NCBI RefSeq assembly: GCF_015476235.1
Contig: NZ_CP064338.1
Coordinates: 3,472,001-3,536,000, forward strand
DNA from: Caldimonas thermodepolymerans
GTDB taxonomy: Bacteria > Pseudomonadota > Gammaproteobacteria > Burkholderiales > Burkholderiaceae_C
Reading direction: 5' to 3'
DNA: 64,000 nucleotides
Position numbers and translations under genes: made by a program. Shown here piece by piece: positions 18,127-27,373 of the stretch. The notes under the pieces were generated by a model that was given only the letters and a program-made list of their open reading frames with translations, was not told where the DNA came from and searched no databases. Positions within the stretch are counted from its first letter, which is position 1. Each line of letters opens with the position of its first letter.

Positions 18127-18813
18127 TCACATCGCCTTGCTGATGGTCAGGATGAAACGGGTCTTGTTGATCGGGTCGTAGTCGCTCTTCTTGGTGCCGC
18201 CCACGACGTGGCCGCCCAGCGAGAAGCCCTGGCCCAGGTCGTAGGTCACGCCGAGCTTGTAGTCGGTGTAGTCGGGCATGCCGGCGTCGTTGAGCTCGTC
18301 GGTCAGCGCCGAGTAGCCCACCGCCGCGTTGAGCGTCAGCGACTCGATCAGCGGGTAGTCGAACGTCAGGTTCAGGTAGCCGGTGCCGCGGCCGTCCTCC
18401 GCGCCGAAGTACTTGCTCGAGACGGTGTGCGAGTACTTCAGGCCGAACGGGCCCCAGCTCAGGCCGGCGTACAGCTCGGTGGTGTTCAGGTCGGTGTCGC
18501 CCGGGTAGTAGTACTGCAGCAGGCCGACGTCGTAGCCGAAACCGTCGCCGAACTCGCCCTTGTAGCCGCCGTAGAAGTCCATCTCGATGCCGGCGTCGGT
18601 GAAGCCGATGCTCGAGTTCCAGTTGCCGAGGTAGAACCCTTGGTACTCGAAGTCGAAGCCGCCCTGCACGGCCGGATCGTTGTCGGTCTGGTCCTGCCCA
18701 CGGAACTTGTAGTTGCTGGTCAGGCTGAAATTGGCGCTCACCTCTTGTGCCAGCGCGGGTCCCGCGACGAAGGCCGACACCAGGGCCAGGGCTGCGAGCG
18801 GTTTCTTCTTCAT
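18127..18813 (-). CDS. TorF-family putative porin
   Basis: A 228-residue outer-membrane beta-barrel protein of the TorF type (TIGR02001). It has a cleavable signal peptide (MKKKPLAALALVSAFVAGPA LAQ), then alternating aromatic beta-strands beginning VSANFSLTSNYKFRGQDQT and a C-terminus ending FILTISKAM. The ATG at 18813 has a GGAGAG ribosome binding site 7 bases upstream. It is the first gene of the torF-glnK-amtB unit, whose promoter carries sigma-54 and NtrC-type signals. A role in letting nitrogenous solutes cross the outer membrane under nitrogen limitation is inferred from this context. Confidence 0.88.
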   Translation of the reverse strand: MKKKPLAALALVSAFVAGPALAQEVSANFSLTSNYKFRGQDQTDNDPAVQGGFDFEYQGFYLGNWNSSIGFTDAGIEMDFYGGYKGEFGDGFGYDVGLLQYYYPGDTDLNTTELYAGLSWGPFGLKYSHTVSSKYFGAEDGRGTGYLNLTFDYPLIESLTLNAAVGYSALTDELNDAGMPDYTDYKLGVTYDLGQGFSLGGHVVGGTKKSDYDPINKTRFILTISKAM

Positions 18814-18862
18814 GTGAACTCTCCGTGGATCTGCGTTGAGGAAAAGGAGACGGCCGCTCTTC

Positions 18863-18878
18863 TGCACGATCCATGCCA
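18863..18878 (-). promoter_or_regulatory. Sigma-54 promoter of torF-glnK-amtB
   Basis: On the minus strand the sequence TGGCATGGATCGTGCA matches the sigma-54 consensus TGGCACG-N4-TTGCA, with the essential GG and GC exactly ten bases apart. Transcription would begin near 18852, giving a leader of about 39 bases before the torF ATG. The downstream glnK and amtB genes are classic nitrogen-controlled targets, which supports the call. Confidence 0.85.
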
Positions 18879-18943
18879 CGGCCGGAAACCTCCGGTAACC
18901 CCGCCGCACGCACCGCGCGGCGCCCTTTGGCGCGGCCGAAGGC

Positions 18944-18986
18944 GCACCAAACCCGTGCAGGAACCGCCTTCGCACCGCTGCGGTGC
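18944..18986. promoter_or_regulatory. Two NtrC-type enhancer boxes
   Basis: 18972-18986 is a perfect GCACC-N5-GGTGC palindrome, the NtrC recognition pattern. 18944-18958 reads GCACC-AAACC-CGTGC and differs at one base. Their centres lie about 127 and 99 bases upstream of the predicted sigma-54 start and 28 bases apart, the arrangement expected of an NtrC enhancer pair. The rest of the 335-base gap 18814-19148 shows no gene. Confidence 0.8.
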
Positions 18987-19148
18987 GCAACGGCTTGCCC
19001 GGCCCCGGGTCACGCCGCCGGCGGTGCATCAACCGGGTGCATGAGCGGGCCTGCGGCGAGTGCGGCGACAATGCGCGCTGCGCACGGGCGCGCCCAGACG
19101 CCCGGTGCAACGGGACCGCACAACGACACCCGAGGGAGGAACTCGTCC

Positions 19149-20687
19149 ATGTCGCTTGCCGTGATCCGCAGCCGCGCCCTGGCCGGGCTGCAGGCACCGG
19201 AAGTCACCGTCGAGGTGCACCTGGCCAACGGCCTGCCCAGCTTCACGCTGGTCGGGCTGGCCGACACCGAGGTCAAGGAGGCGCGCGAACGCGTGCGCGC
19301 CTCGCTGCTCAACAGCGGGCTGGAGTTCCCGCACAACAAGCGCATCACGGTCAACCTGGCCCCGGCCGACCTGCCCAAGGAGTCCGGGCGCTTCGACCTG
19401 CCGATCGCGCTGGGCATCCTGGCCGCCAGCGGCCAGATCGACCCGGCGCGGCTGGCGCCCTATGAATTCGCCGGTGAGCTCTCGCTGGCCGGCGACCTGC
19501 GGCCGGTGCGCGGTGCGCTGGCCATGAGCCTGGCGCTGCACCGCCAGGGCGTGCCGCGGGCGCTGGTGCTGCCGCTGGACAGCGCCCGCGAGGCCTCGCT
19601 GGTGCAGCACGCCGAGGTCTACGGCGCGCGCCACCTGCTGGACGTGGTGCAGGCCCTGCTGCCGCCGGGCGAGGGCAGCACGGCGCCCGAGGCCGGCTGG
19701 GTGCGCATGCAGCCGCCTGCGGCGCAGCCCGCCCCCGCCTACCCCGACCTGCGCGACGTGAAGGGCCAGGCCGGCGCCAAGCGCGCGCTCGAGATCGCCG
19801 CGGCCGGCGGCCACAGCCTGCTGATGGTGGGGCCGCCCGGCACCGGCAAGTCCATGCTGGCGCAGCGCTTTGCCGGGTTGCTGCCGCCGCTGGACACCGA
19901 GGCGGCACTGGAATCGGCCGCGGTGCTCAGCCTGGCCGGGCTGTTCGCGCCGGAACGCTGGCGCCAGCGCGTGTTCCGGGCCCCGCACCACAGTGCCTCG
20001 CCGGTCGCGCTGGTGGGCGGCGGCTCGCCGCCGCGCCCGGGCGAGATCTCGCTGGCGCACCACGGCGTGCTGTTCCTCGACGAGCTGCCCGAGTTCGCGC
20101 GCCCGGCGCTGGAGGCGCTGCGCGAGCCGCTGGAAACCGGCCAGATCACGATCTCGCGCGCCGCGCGCCAGGCCGAGTTCCCGGCGCGCTTCCAGCTGAT
20201 CGCCGCGATGAACCCCTGCCCCTGCGGCTACCTCGGCTCGCGCCTGCGGGCCTGCCGCTGCGGGCCGGATGCGGTGGCGCGCTACCAGGCGCGCCTGAGC
20301 GGCCCGCTGCTGGACCGCATCGACCTGCAGGTGGAGGTCACGGCCGTGCCGCCGGAAGCGCTGATGGCCGCGCCGGACGGCGAACCCAGCGCCGCGGTGG
20401 CCGCGCGCGTGGCGCGCGCCCGGGAACGCCAGCAGGCGCGCCAGGACTGCACCAACGCCCAGCTGGCCGGCGCGGCGCTCGACACCCACTGCACGATGGA
20501 GGCGCAGGCCGCCGGCTTCCTGCGCAACGCCGCCGCGCGGCTGGGCTGGTCCGGCCGCAGCCTGCACCGGGTGCTCAAGGTTGCGCGCACGATCGCCGAC
20601 CTCGCCGGCAGCGAGCGCATCGACGTGCCGCACCTGGCCGAGGCGATCCAGCTGCGGCGGGCGCTGCCCGGCGCCGGGCCGGGGTGA
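19149..20687 (+). CDS. comM: YifB/ComM-family Mg-chelatase-like AAA+ ATPase
   Basis: A 512-residue protein with an N-terminal ChlI/ribosomal S5-like fold domain (MSLAVIRSRALAGLQAPEVT), a central AAA+ domain with Walker A GPPGTGKSMLAQ (about residue 222) and Walker B VLFLDELPEF, the FRAPHH segment, a four-cysteine zinc-binding region (NPCPCGYLGSRLRACRCGPD), and a C-terminal helical domain. ComM is a helicase that aids branch migration during natural transformation; the protein is widespread and does not by itself prove competence. The ATG at 19149 is the first codon of the family N-terminus and has GAGGGAGGA upstream. It is convergent with the next gene, three bases apart. Confidence 0.94.
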   Translation: MSLAVIRSRALAGLQAPEVTVEVHLANGLPSFTLVGLADTEVKEARERVRASLLNSGLEFPHNKRITVNLAPADLPKESGRFDLPIALGILAASGQIDPARLAPYEFAGELSLAGDLRPVRGALAMSLALHRQGVPRALVLPLDSAREASLVQHAEVYGARHLLDVVQALLPPGEGSTAPEAGWVRMQPPAAQPAPAYPDLRDVKGQAGAKRALEIAAAGGHSLLMVGPPGTGKSMLAQRFAGLLPPLDTEAALESAAVLSLAGLFAPERWRQRVFRAPHHSASPVALVGGGSPPRPGEISLAHHGVLFLDELPEFARPALEALREPLETGQITISRAARQAEFPARFQLIAAMNPCPCGYLGSRLRACRCGPDAVARYQARLSGPLLDRIDLQVEVTAVPPEALMAAPDGEPSAAVAARVARARERQQARQDCTNAQLAGAALDTHCTMEAQAAGFLRNAAARLGWSGRSLHRVLKVARTIADLAGSERIDVPHLAEAIQLRRALPGAGPG

Positions 20688-20690
20688 GGG

Positions 20691-21350
20691 TCAGACCTTG
20701 GCGCGGGTGCCCGACAGCGCCGTCCACGCCCCCAGGCCGATGAACGCGGTGCCGGTGGCGTAGCGACCCCAGCGCCGCGCGCTGCCGATGCGGCGCAGCC
20801 GGCTGGCCAGCACGCTGGCCGTCAGCACGTAGAGCGCGTCGGTGGTCGCCGCCACCGCGACGAAGATCGCGCCGAGCAGCACGCTCTGGCCGAGCGGCGA
20901 GGCGGACGCGCTGGTGAACTGCGGCAGGAAGGCGGCGAAGAACAGCGCCGTCTTGGGGTTGAGCAGCGCCACGAGGAAGCCGTCGCGCAGCACCCGGCCG
21001 GTCGCCGCGGGCGGCACCTCCGCCGGCGCGTCCGCTTCGGCGATCGCCGACGACGCGCCGCGCAGCGCCTGCACGCCCAGGTAGACCAGGTAGGCCGCGC
21101 CGGCGTACTTGACCACCGTGAAGGCCAGCGACGAGACGGCGAACAGCGCGGCCAGCCCGATCGCCGCTCCCAGGGCGTTGCCCAGGTTGCCCAGCGCGAC
21201 GCCCAGCACCGAGGCCAGGCCGGCGCGCCGGCCCTGCGCCAGCGTGCGGGTCAGCAGGTACACCACGGCCGGGCCGGGCGTGAGTGCCAGCACCAGGCTG
21301 GCGGCGAGGAAGGCGCCCAGCAGCGGCCAAGCGGGCAGCAGGTCGGTCAT
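20691..21350 (-). CDS. LysE/RhtB-family exporter
   Basis: A 219-residue LysE-type exporter with the signature LVLALTPGPAVVYLLTRTLA in helix 1, LLNPKTALFFAAFLPQF in the middle and about six membrane helices. It is not part of the exporter operon at the start of the window; it stands alone, converging on comM. An acidic loop (AIAEADAPAEV) lies between helices. The ATG at 21350 gives the family N-terminus (MTDLLPAWPLLGAF). The substrate is unknown. Confidence 0.88.
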   Translation of the reverse strand: MTDLLPAWPLLGAFLAASLVLALTPGPAVVYLLTRTLAQGRRAGLASVLGVALGNLGNALGAAIGLAALFAVSSLAFTVVKYAGAAYLVYLGVQALRGASSAIAEADAPAEVPPAATGRVLRDGFLVALLNPKTALFFAAFLPQFTSASASPLGQSVLLGAIFVAVAATTDALYVLTASVLASRLRRIGSARRWGRYATGTAFIGLGAWTALSGTRAKV

Positions 21351-21416
21351 GGTCTTGCGGCTCCTTGCAACGGGTCGGCCCGGCACGCCGGCCGGGCCCC
21401 GGCGCCAGTCTGGATG

Positions 21417-21449
21417 AAAAAAGCCCCGCCGGCCAGACCGACGGGGCTT
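21417..21449 (-). terminator. Intrinsic terminator after the RND efflux operon
   Basis: On the minus strand an 8-bp stem AAGCCCCG / CGGGGCTT (21442-21449 with 21421-21428) is followed by a run of Ts (complement of 21417-21422). It lies 25 bases beyond the stop codon of the outer-membrane factor gene and so ends the efflux operon. Confidence 0.85.
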
Positions 21450-21473
21450 GCGGCGCAGGCGCCGTGTGCGGGT

Positions 21474-22907
21474 TCAGCGCGCCTCGGCCACCGCCTCGGG
21501 CGACCAGCCCCCGCCCAGCGCCTTGAACAGCTCGACGGTGGCTGCCAGCTGCGCCTGGCGGTTGCTCACGGTGCGCAGGCGCGCCGCATTGGCGCTGCGC
21601 TGCGCGTCGAGCAGCTCCAGGTAGGGTGAGTAGCCGGCGTCGTAGCGCTGCTGCGCCACGCGCAGCACCTCCAGCGAGGCACGCTCGCTGGCCTCGATGT
21701 CGGCCTGCGACTCGCGCGCCGCGCGCAGGTTGACCAGCGCATCCGAGACGTCCTTGAAGGCCGACTGCACCGCGCCCTGGTAGGCCGCGAGCGCCTCGCG
21801 CTGGCGCGCCTCGGCCTGCTCGGTCTGCGCCAGGCGCCGCCCGGCGTCGAAGATCGGCAGGGTCAGCCCGAAGCCGATCGACCAGATGCGCGAGCCGCTC
21901 TTGAGCACGTCCGACAGCTCGGCGCTCTCGCCGCCGGCCAGGCCGGTCAGCGACAGGGTCGGGAACAGTGCGGCCTTGGCCACCCCGATCTGCGCGTTGG
22001 CCGAGGCCAGCAGGGCTTCGGCCTGGCGCACGTCGGGACGGCGCTCCAGCAGCGTGGACGGCAGCCCCGGCGGCGGCGCAGGCGGCAACGGCAGGCCGCG
22101 CAGCGAGCCCTCGGCCAGTTCCAGTCCGGCCTGGCCGGTCAGCAGGCCCAGCTGCGACTCGGCGATCGCGCGCTGGCGTTGCAGCTCCTGCAGCTGCAGT
22201 GCGGCGTCGGCGCGCAGCGCCTCGGCCTGGTCGACGTCGATGCGCGCGCTGGTGCCGCCCTGCAGGCGCAGGCGCAGGATGCGCACCGATTCCTCGCGGG
22301 TCTTGAGCGTCTCGCGCGTCAGCGCGATCTGCTCGTCCAGCGCGCGCAGGTTGAAGTAGCTCTGCGCGACCAGGCCGGCGACGGTCTGCCGCACCACCTC
22401 GTGCGCGTAGCGCGTGGCCAGCGCCTGGGCGCGCGCCGCCTCGGAGGCGCGGCGCAGCCGGCCCCAGAAGTCCAGCTCGAACGCGGTCGACAGCGCGGCG
22501 CGGAAGTTGTTCGCCACGCCGCCGCCCGGGGCGGCGGTGGTGGTGCTGCTGCGCGCGCGCACCGCGCTGCCGCCCAGGTCCAGCGACGGCCACTGCAGCG
22601 CGCGCGCCTCGCGCAGCAGCGCCTCGGCCTGCTCGACGCGCGCCACCGCCTGCTGCAGGTCGGTGTTGCGCGCGAAGGCGGCGTCCATCAGCGCGTCGAG
22701 TTGCGGATCGCCGAACAGGCGCCACCACTGCGCATCCACCTCCTGCGGGCCGCCGGCGGCGGGCACCGCGGCGGCGTCGGCGCGGTACTGCGCCGGCAGG
22801 TCGACGTCCGGGCGCCGGTAGTCGGGCCCGACCGCGCAGCCCGCCAGCACGGCGGCGGCCAGCGCGGAAAGAGTCAGCTTGACCATGGTCCTCTTGTGAT
22901 CGCTCAT
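21474..22907 (-). CDS. Outer-membrane efflux lipoprotein (NodT/OprM type)
   Basis: A 477-residue outer-membrane factor that provides the exit duct of a tripartite RND pump. A lipoprotein signal ends in LAGC (about residue 23), followed by CAVGPDYRRPDVDLP, the normal start of NodT/OprM proteins. Two repeats of long coiled-coil helices follow, with LERRPDVRQAEALLASANAQIG in the second half. The ATG at 22907 overlaps the stop of the pump gene by four bases; an in-frame ATG at 22886 is an alternative. It is the last gene of the operon with the adaptor and pump, and a terminator follows. Confidence 0.93.
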   Translation of the reverse strand: MSDHKRTMVKLTLSALAAAVLAGCAVGPDYRRPDVDLPAQYRADAAAVPAAGGPQEVDAQWWRLFGDPQLDALMDAAFARNTDLQQAVARVEQAEALLREARALQWPSLDLGGSAVRARSSTTTAAPGGGVANNFRAALSTAFELDFWGRLRRASEAARAQALATRYAHEVVRQTVAGLVAQSYFNLRALDEQIALTRETLKTREESVRILRLRLQGGTSARIDVDQAEALRADAALQLQELQRQRAIAESQLGLLTGQAGLELAEGSLRGLPLPPAPPPGLPSTLLERRPDVRQAEALLASANAQIGVAKAALFPTLSLTGLAGGESAELSDVLKSGSRIWSIGFGLTLPIFDAGRRLAQTEQAEARQREALAAYQGAVQSAFKDVSDALVNLRAARESQADIEASERASLEVLRVAQQRYDAGYSPYLELLDAQRSANAARLRTVSNRQAQLAATVELFKALGGGWSPEAVAEAR

Positions 22908-25900
22908 ACCGGCACCTCCTCGGTGGCGCCGGGCGCATGGCTGTGCTGCGGCCGCGGCTTGCGCGCCAGCAGCGCGAAGAACAGCGGCACGAAGATCGGC
23001 GCGACGAAGGTGGCGACCAGCATGCCGCCGAACACGCCCGTGCCCATCGACTGGCGCGCCGCGGCACCGGCGCCGGTGGCGAACACCAGCGGCACCACGC
23101 CCAGCACGAAGGCCAGCGAGGTCATCACGATCGGGCGGAAGCGCAGGCGCGCGGCTTCCAGCGCCGCCTCGGCGGCCTTCTTGCCCTGCTCCATGCCCTG
23201 CATCGCGAACTCCGCGATCAGGATCGCGTTCTTCGCCGCCAGGCCGATCAGCACCACCAGGCCGATCTGGAAGTAGATGTCGTTCTCCATGCCGCGCAGC
23301 CACACCGCCAGCAGCGCGCCGGTCACCGCGAACGGCACGGCCAGCACGACCGCGAACGGCACGCCCCAGCGCTCGTACAGCGCCGACAGGATCAGGTAGA
23401 CCATCACCAGCGCGAAGCCGAAGGCGAACACCGAGGCGCTGCCGGTGCGCTTCTCCTGGAAGGCCTGGCCGGTCCACTCGTAGCTGTAGCCCTGCGGCAG
23501 CACCTGGCGCGCCACCTCCTCGACGGCCTTGATCGCCTCGCCGGAGCTGTAGCCGGGCTTGGCGCTGCCCATCACCTTGGCGGCGACGTAGGAGTTGTAG
23601 CGCTCGATCTGCTCGGGGCCGATCACGCTGTCGACGCGGATCAGCGTCTTGAGCGGGACCATCTGGCCGGTGGTCTGCGAGCGCACGTACAGGCGTCCCA
23701 GGTCTTCCGGCTTCGAGCGGAACGGCGCGTCGGCCTGGATCGTGACGCGGTAGGTGCGGCCGGAACGGTTGAAGTCGTTCACGTACAGCGAGCCCATCTG
23801 CGCCTGCAGCGCCGCGAACACCTCGTTGACCGGCACGCCCAGCGCGAGCGCCTTCTCGCGGTCGACCTCGACGCGCAGCTGCGGCACGGTCGGGCGGTAG
23901 AAGGTCTGCACCTGGCCCAGCATCGGGTGCTGCATCAGCGCTGCCATGAAGTCCTGCGTGACCTGCGCGAGGCGCTGCGGGTCGCTGTCGCTGCGCGCCT
24001 GCACGTACACCTCGAAGCCGCCGGCCTGGCCCAGGCCCTGGATGCCCGGCGGGTTGAACGCGAAGGCGATGCCGTCCTTGAGCGCGAAGCCCATGCCGCT
24101 GACCTGCTGCGCGAGCTCCTGGGTCGACTGGGTGCGCTCGTCCCACGGCTTCATTGTCACGAAGATGGTCGCCGAGTTGCTCTTGGCGCCACCGCCGATC
24201 AGGTCGAAGCCGTTGATGATGAAGAAGCTGTCGATGGCATCGTTCTGCGCGTTCATCTGGCGCAGCTGCTCGGTGGTGCGCTCGGTGCGCTCCAGCGTCG
24301 CCCCGTCAGGCAGCACCACGGCCGACAGGATGAAGCCCTGGTCCTCCTCCGGCACGAAGCTGCCCGGCACGCGCCACAGCAGGTAGCTGGCCACGCCCAG
24401 CATCAACACGAAGCCCAGCAGCGCGACCAGCCGGCGCTTGAGCGCGAAGCTGACGCCGCCCAGGAAGCGCTTGGTCAGCCAGTCGAAGCCGCGGTTGAAC
24501 GGCGCGAAGAACTTCTGGCCCCAGGTCACGCCGTCATGGTGCGGCTTGAGCAGCAGCGCGCACAGCGACGGCGTGAGCGTCAGCGCGACGATGCCCGACA
24601 GCACCACGGCGATCGCCACCGTCACCGCGAACTGGCGGTACAGCTGGCCGGCGATGCCGCCCATGAAGGCCACCGGGATGAACACGGCGCACAGCACCAG
24701 CACGATGCCGATCACCGCGCCCGAGACCTCGCGCATGGCCTCCACGGCCGCCGCGAACGGCGACATCTTCTCCTCGCGCATCAGTCGCTCGACGTTCTCC
24801 AGCACCACGATCGCGTCGTCCACCACGATGCCGATGGCCAGCACCATCGCGAACAGCGTCAGCGTGTTGATCGAGAAGCCGAACAGCCACAGGCCGGCGA
24901 AGGTGCCGATCAGCGACACCGGCACCGCCAGCATCGGGATCAGCGTCGCGCGCCAGGTCTGCAGGAACACGAACACCACCAGCAGCACGATGATCGCCGC
25001 CTCGATCACGGTGTGCATCACCTCGTTGATCGAGGCCGAGACGAAGCGGGTCGTGTCGTACGGGATGCGATAGTCGACGTCGTCCGGGAAGCGCTCGTTC
25101 CTGAGCTCGACCATCTTGGCCTTGACCGCGTCGGCCACGTCGAGCGCGTTGGCGCCGGACTGCAGGAACACGCCGATGGCGATCGCCGGCTGGCCGTTGA
25201 CCGTGCTCGACTGGGCGTAGCTCTGCGCGCCCAGCTCGATGCGCGCGACGTCCTTCAGGCGCAGCACGCCGCCGCCCGCGGTGGAACGCAGCACGATCTC
25301 GCCGAACTCCTCCGGCTCGACCAGGCGGCCGCGCGCCGTGACGGTGTAGACCAGCTCCTGGCCCTTGGGCGCCGGATCCGCGCCGATCTTGCCGGCCGCG
25401 TACTGGGCGTTCTGAGCGTTGATCGCCGCGGCGATGTCCGAGGTGGTCACGCCCAGCTGGGCCATCTTGTCCGGCTGCAGCCACACGCGCATCGAGTAGT
25501 CGCGCGCGCCGAACACCAGCACTTCCGCCGCGCCGGGGATGCGCTTGAGCTCGTCGAGGATGTTCTGCGTCGCGTAGTTCGACAGGAACAGCTCGTCGCG
25601 CGTGCCGTTGGGCGAGGTCAGCGCGATCACGAGCAGGAAGTTCTCGCTGCGCTTGGCCACCACCACGCCGTTGCGGCGCACCTCGTCGGGCAGCCGGGGC
25701 GTGGCGAGCTGCACCCGGTTGTTGACGTTGAAGGTCGCCTTGTCGATGTCGGTGCCGACCTCGAAGGTGGCGGTGATCGTGAGCGAGCCGTCGGACGACG
25801 AGGTCGAGCTGAAGTACAGCAGGTTCTCGACGCCCGAGAGCTGCTCCTCGATCGGCGCGGCCACGGTCTTGGCCAGCGTCTCGGCCGAGGCGCCAGGGTA

Positions 25901-26047
25901 GTTGGCGGTGATCGTCACCGTCGGCGGCGCGATCTCGGGATACTGGGCGATCGGCAGGATCTTCAGCGCGACCAGGCCTGCCAGCACGATGATGATGGAC
26001 AGGACGGCGGCGAAGATCGGCCGTTCGATGAAGAAGCGGGAGGACAT
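22904..26047 (-). CDS. RND multidrug efflux pump, HAE1/AcrB type
   Basis: A 1047-residue inner-membrane proton-driven pump of the hydrophobe/amphiphile efflux family. The N-terminus MSSRFFIERPIFAAVLSIII is that of AcrB/MexB. The proton-relay aspartates are in GIVVDDAIVVLENVER (about residues 407-408), and the conserved lysine is in GLAAKNAILIAEFAMQG (about residue 940). Twelve membrane helices and two large periplasmic loops are expected; the length matches AcrB. It lies 17 bases after the adaptor gene and overlaps the outer-membrane factor gene by four bases. Likely substrates are hydrophobic or amphiphilic drugs, but these cannot be read from sequence. Confidence 0.95.
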   Translation of the reverse strand: MSSRFFIERPIFAAVLSIIIVLAGLVALKILPIAQYPEIAPPTVTITANYPGASAETLAKTVAAPIEEQLSGVENLLYFSSTSSSDGSLTITATFEVGTDIDKATFNVNNRVQLATPRLPDEVRRNGVVVAKRSENFLLVIALTSPNGTRDELFLSNYATQNILDELKRIPGAAEVLVFGARDYSMRVWLQPDKMAQLGVTTSDIAAAINAQNAQYAAGKIGADPAPKGQELVYTVTARGRLVEPEEFGEIVLRSTAGGGVLRLKDVARIELGAQSYAQSSTVNGQPAIAIGVFLQSGANALDVADAVKAKMVELRNERFPDDVDYRIPYDTTRFVSASINEVMHTVIEAAIIVLLVVFVFLQTWRATLIPMLAVPVSLIGTFAGLWLFGFSINTLTLFAMVLAIGIVVDDAIVVLENVERLMREEKMSPFAAAVEAMREVSGAVIGIVLVLCAVFIPVAFMGGIAGQLYRQFAVTVAIAVVLSGIVALTLTPSLCALLLKPHHDGVTWGQKFFAPFNRGFDWLTKRFLGGVSFALKRRLVALLGFVLMLGVASYLLWRVPGSFVPEEDQGFILSAVVLPDGATLERTERTTEQLRQMNAQNDAIDSFFIINGFDLIGGGAKSNSATIFVTMKPWDERTQSTQELAQQVSGMGFALKDGIAFAFNPPGIQGLGQAGGFEVYVQARSDSDPQRLAQVTQDFMAALMQHPMLGQVQTFYRPTVPQLRVEVDREKALALGVPVNEVFAALQAQMGSLYVNDFNRSGRTYRVTIQADAPFRSKPEDLGRLYVRSQTTGQMVPLKTLIRVDSVIGPEQIERYNSYVAAKVMGSAKPGYSSGEAIKAVEEVARQVLPQGYSYEWTGQAFQEKRTGSASVFAFGFALVMVYLILSALYERWGVPFAVVLAVPFAVTGALLAVWLRGMENDIYFQIGLVVLIGLAAKNAILIAEFAMQGMEQGKKAAEAALEAARLRFRPIVMTSLAFVLGVVPLVFATGAGAAARQSMGTGVFGGMLVATFVAPIFVPLFFALLARKPRPQHSHAPGATEEVPV

Positions 26048-26064
26048 GCGCGAGTCCCCTTCCC

Positions 26065-27279
26065 TTATTCAGAAGCCGCCGAGGCCGGCTCGGAGGCCGC
26101 GGGCGCGGCCGGTGCCGCCCCCTGCGCGACGACCGGCGCGCCCGGACGCAGCTTCATGAGGTTGTCGATGATGACCTGGTCGCCGGGCTTGAGGCCCTGG
26201 CGCACGATCCAGTCGGAACCGCTCCAGCCACCCAGCTCCACCGGCGTGGGCGTGGCCTTGCCGTCCACGATGGTCCACACCATGCGGCCCTGCTCGGACT
26301 GCACCACGGCCGACTGCGGCACGGTGAACGCCTCGGTCTCGCCGGCCACCACCTGCGCGCGCACGAACTGGCCGGGCAGGATCTTCAGCTGCGGGTTGGG
26401 GAACGAGGCGCGCAGCTGCACGGTGCCGGTCTGGGGGTCGACCGTGGAGCCGGCGAAGTTGAGCCGGCCGCCTTCCATCAGCAGCCTGCCTTCGCTGTCG
26501 AGCAGGCTGACCTTGGCCTCGCGCGCCGACTGCAGGCGCGACAGCTCGTTCTCGTTGAACGAGAAGCGCACCCAGATCGGGTCGGTCTGCGTGATGGTGG
26601 TCAGCAGGCCGTTGACGCCGGGCGTCACCAGGCTGCCCTCGGACTGCAGCGAGCGGCCGCTGATGCCCGAGATCGGTGCATGGACCACCGTGTACGACAG
26701 GTTCAGCTCGGCCTGGCGCACCTGGGCCTGGGCCTGGGCCACGGCGGCTTCGGCCAGGCGCAGCGCGGAGGTCGCGTCGTCGTATTCGCGCTGGCTGATG
26801 GCCTGCTGCTCGGCCAGCGGCTTGAGGCGCTGCTCCTCGCGGCGCGCCTGCTCCAGCTGCGCGGCCTGCTGCGCCAGCGTGGCCTTGGCCTGGGCGAGCG
26901 CGATCTCGAACGGCGCGCGCTCGATGTAGTACATCGGCGCGCCGGCCTTGACCCGCTCGCCTTCCTGGTAGACCTGGCGCTCGAGCAGGCCGCTGACGCG
27001 CGCCTGCACCTGCACTTCCTTGGAGCCTTCGGCGCGGCCGACGGCCTCCAGCGTCACCGGCACGGTCTGCAGCTGCACGGTGCGCACGCCGACCGGCATC
27101 GCCTGCGGCGCCCCCCCTGCCCCCGGCCCGCCCGGCCCCTGCGGCTGGGACGACCCCGGGCTGCATGCCACCAGCGCCAGTGCGGCGAGCGAGGCGAACA
27201 CGAAGGACAGGCGCGGTGCCAGCGTGCGCGGCGCGTCAGGCGAGGCGGCCGCCACGGAAGAACGATACGGATGAGCCAT
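26065..27279 (-). CDS. RND periplasmic adaptor subunit (AcrA type)
   Basis: A 404-residue membrane fusion protein linking pump and outer-membrane channel. A lipoprotein-type signal ends in LVAC (about residue 36); a glycine/proline-rich linker follows. The barrel-sandwich half-motifs are EVQVQARVSGLLERQVYQEG and LSYTVVHAPISGISGRSL, flanking a coiled-coil hairpin at about residues 130-200. The ATG at 27279 is preferred to an upstream in-frame start at 27363, which would overlap the operator. It is the first gene of the efflux operon and is divergent from the TetR gene. Confidence 0.92.
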   Translation of the reverse strand: MAHPYRSSVAAASPDAPRTLAPRLSFVFASLAALALVACSPGSSQPQGPGGPGAGGAPQAMPVGVRTVQLQTVPVTLEAVGRAEGSKEVQVQARVSGLLERQVYQEGERVKAGAPMYYIERAPFEIALAQAKATLAQQAAQLEQARREEQRLKPLAEQQAISQREYDDATSALRLAEAAVAQAQAQVRQAELNLSYTVVHAPISGISGRSLQSEGSLVTPGVNGLLTTITQTDPIWVRFSFNENELSRLQSAREAKVSLLDSEGRLLMEGGRLNFAGSTVDPQTGTVQLRASFPNPQLKILPGQFVRAQVVAGETEAFTVPQSAVVQSEQGRMVWTIVDGKATPTPVELGGWSGSDWIVRQGLKPGDQVIIDNLMKLRPGAPVVAQGAAPAAPAASEPASAASE

Positions 27280-27373
27280 GGATGAGCCTGGGCAGAGGAA
27301 AAAAGACGACAAAGCCGTCATCTGACGGCGATCAAGTGCGGTATCGGGATGCGGGTGCTGCAAGCGGGCTATG

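Noticed and set aside
22937-26929. 1330-residue plus-strand open frame opposite the RND pump
   Set aside because: It is antisense to the RND pump and adaptor genes. Its product is rich in Arg, His, Gln and Ala, as produced by reading G/C-rich genes backwards, and it has no recognisable domain.
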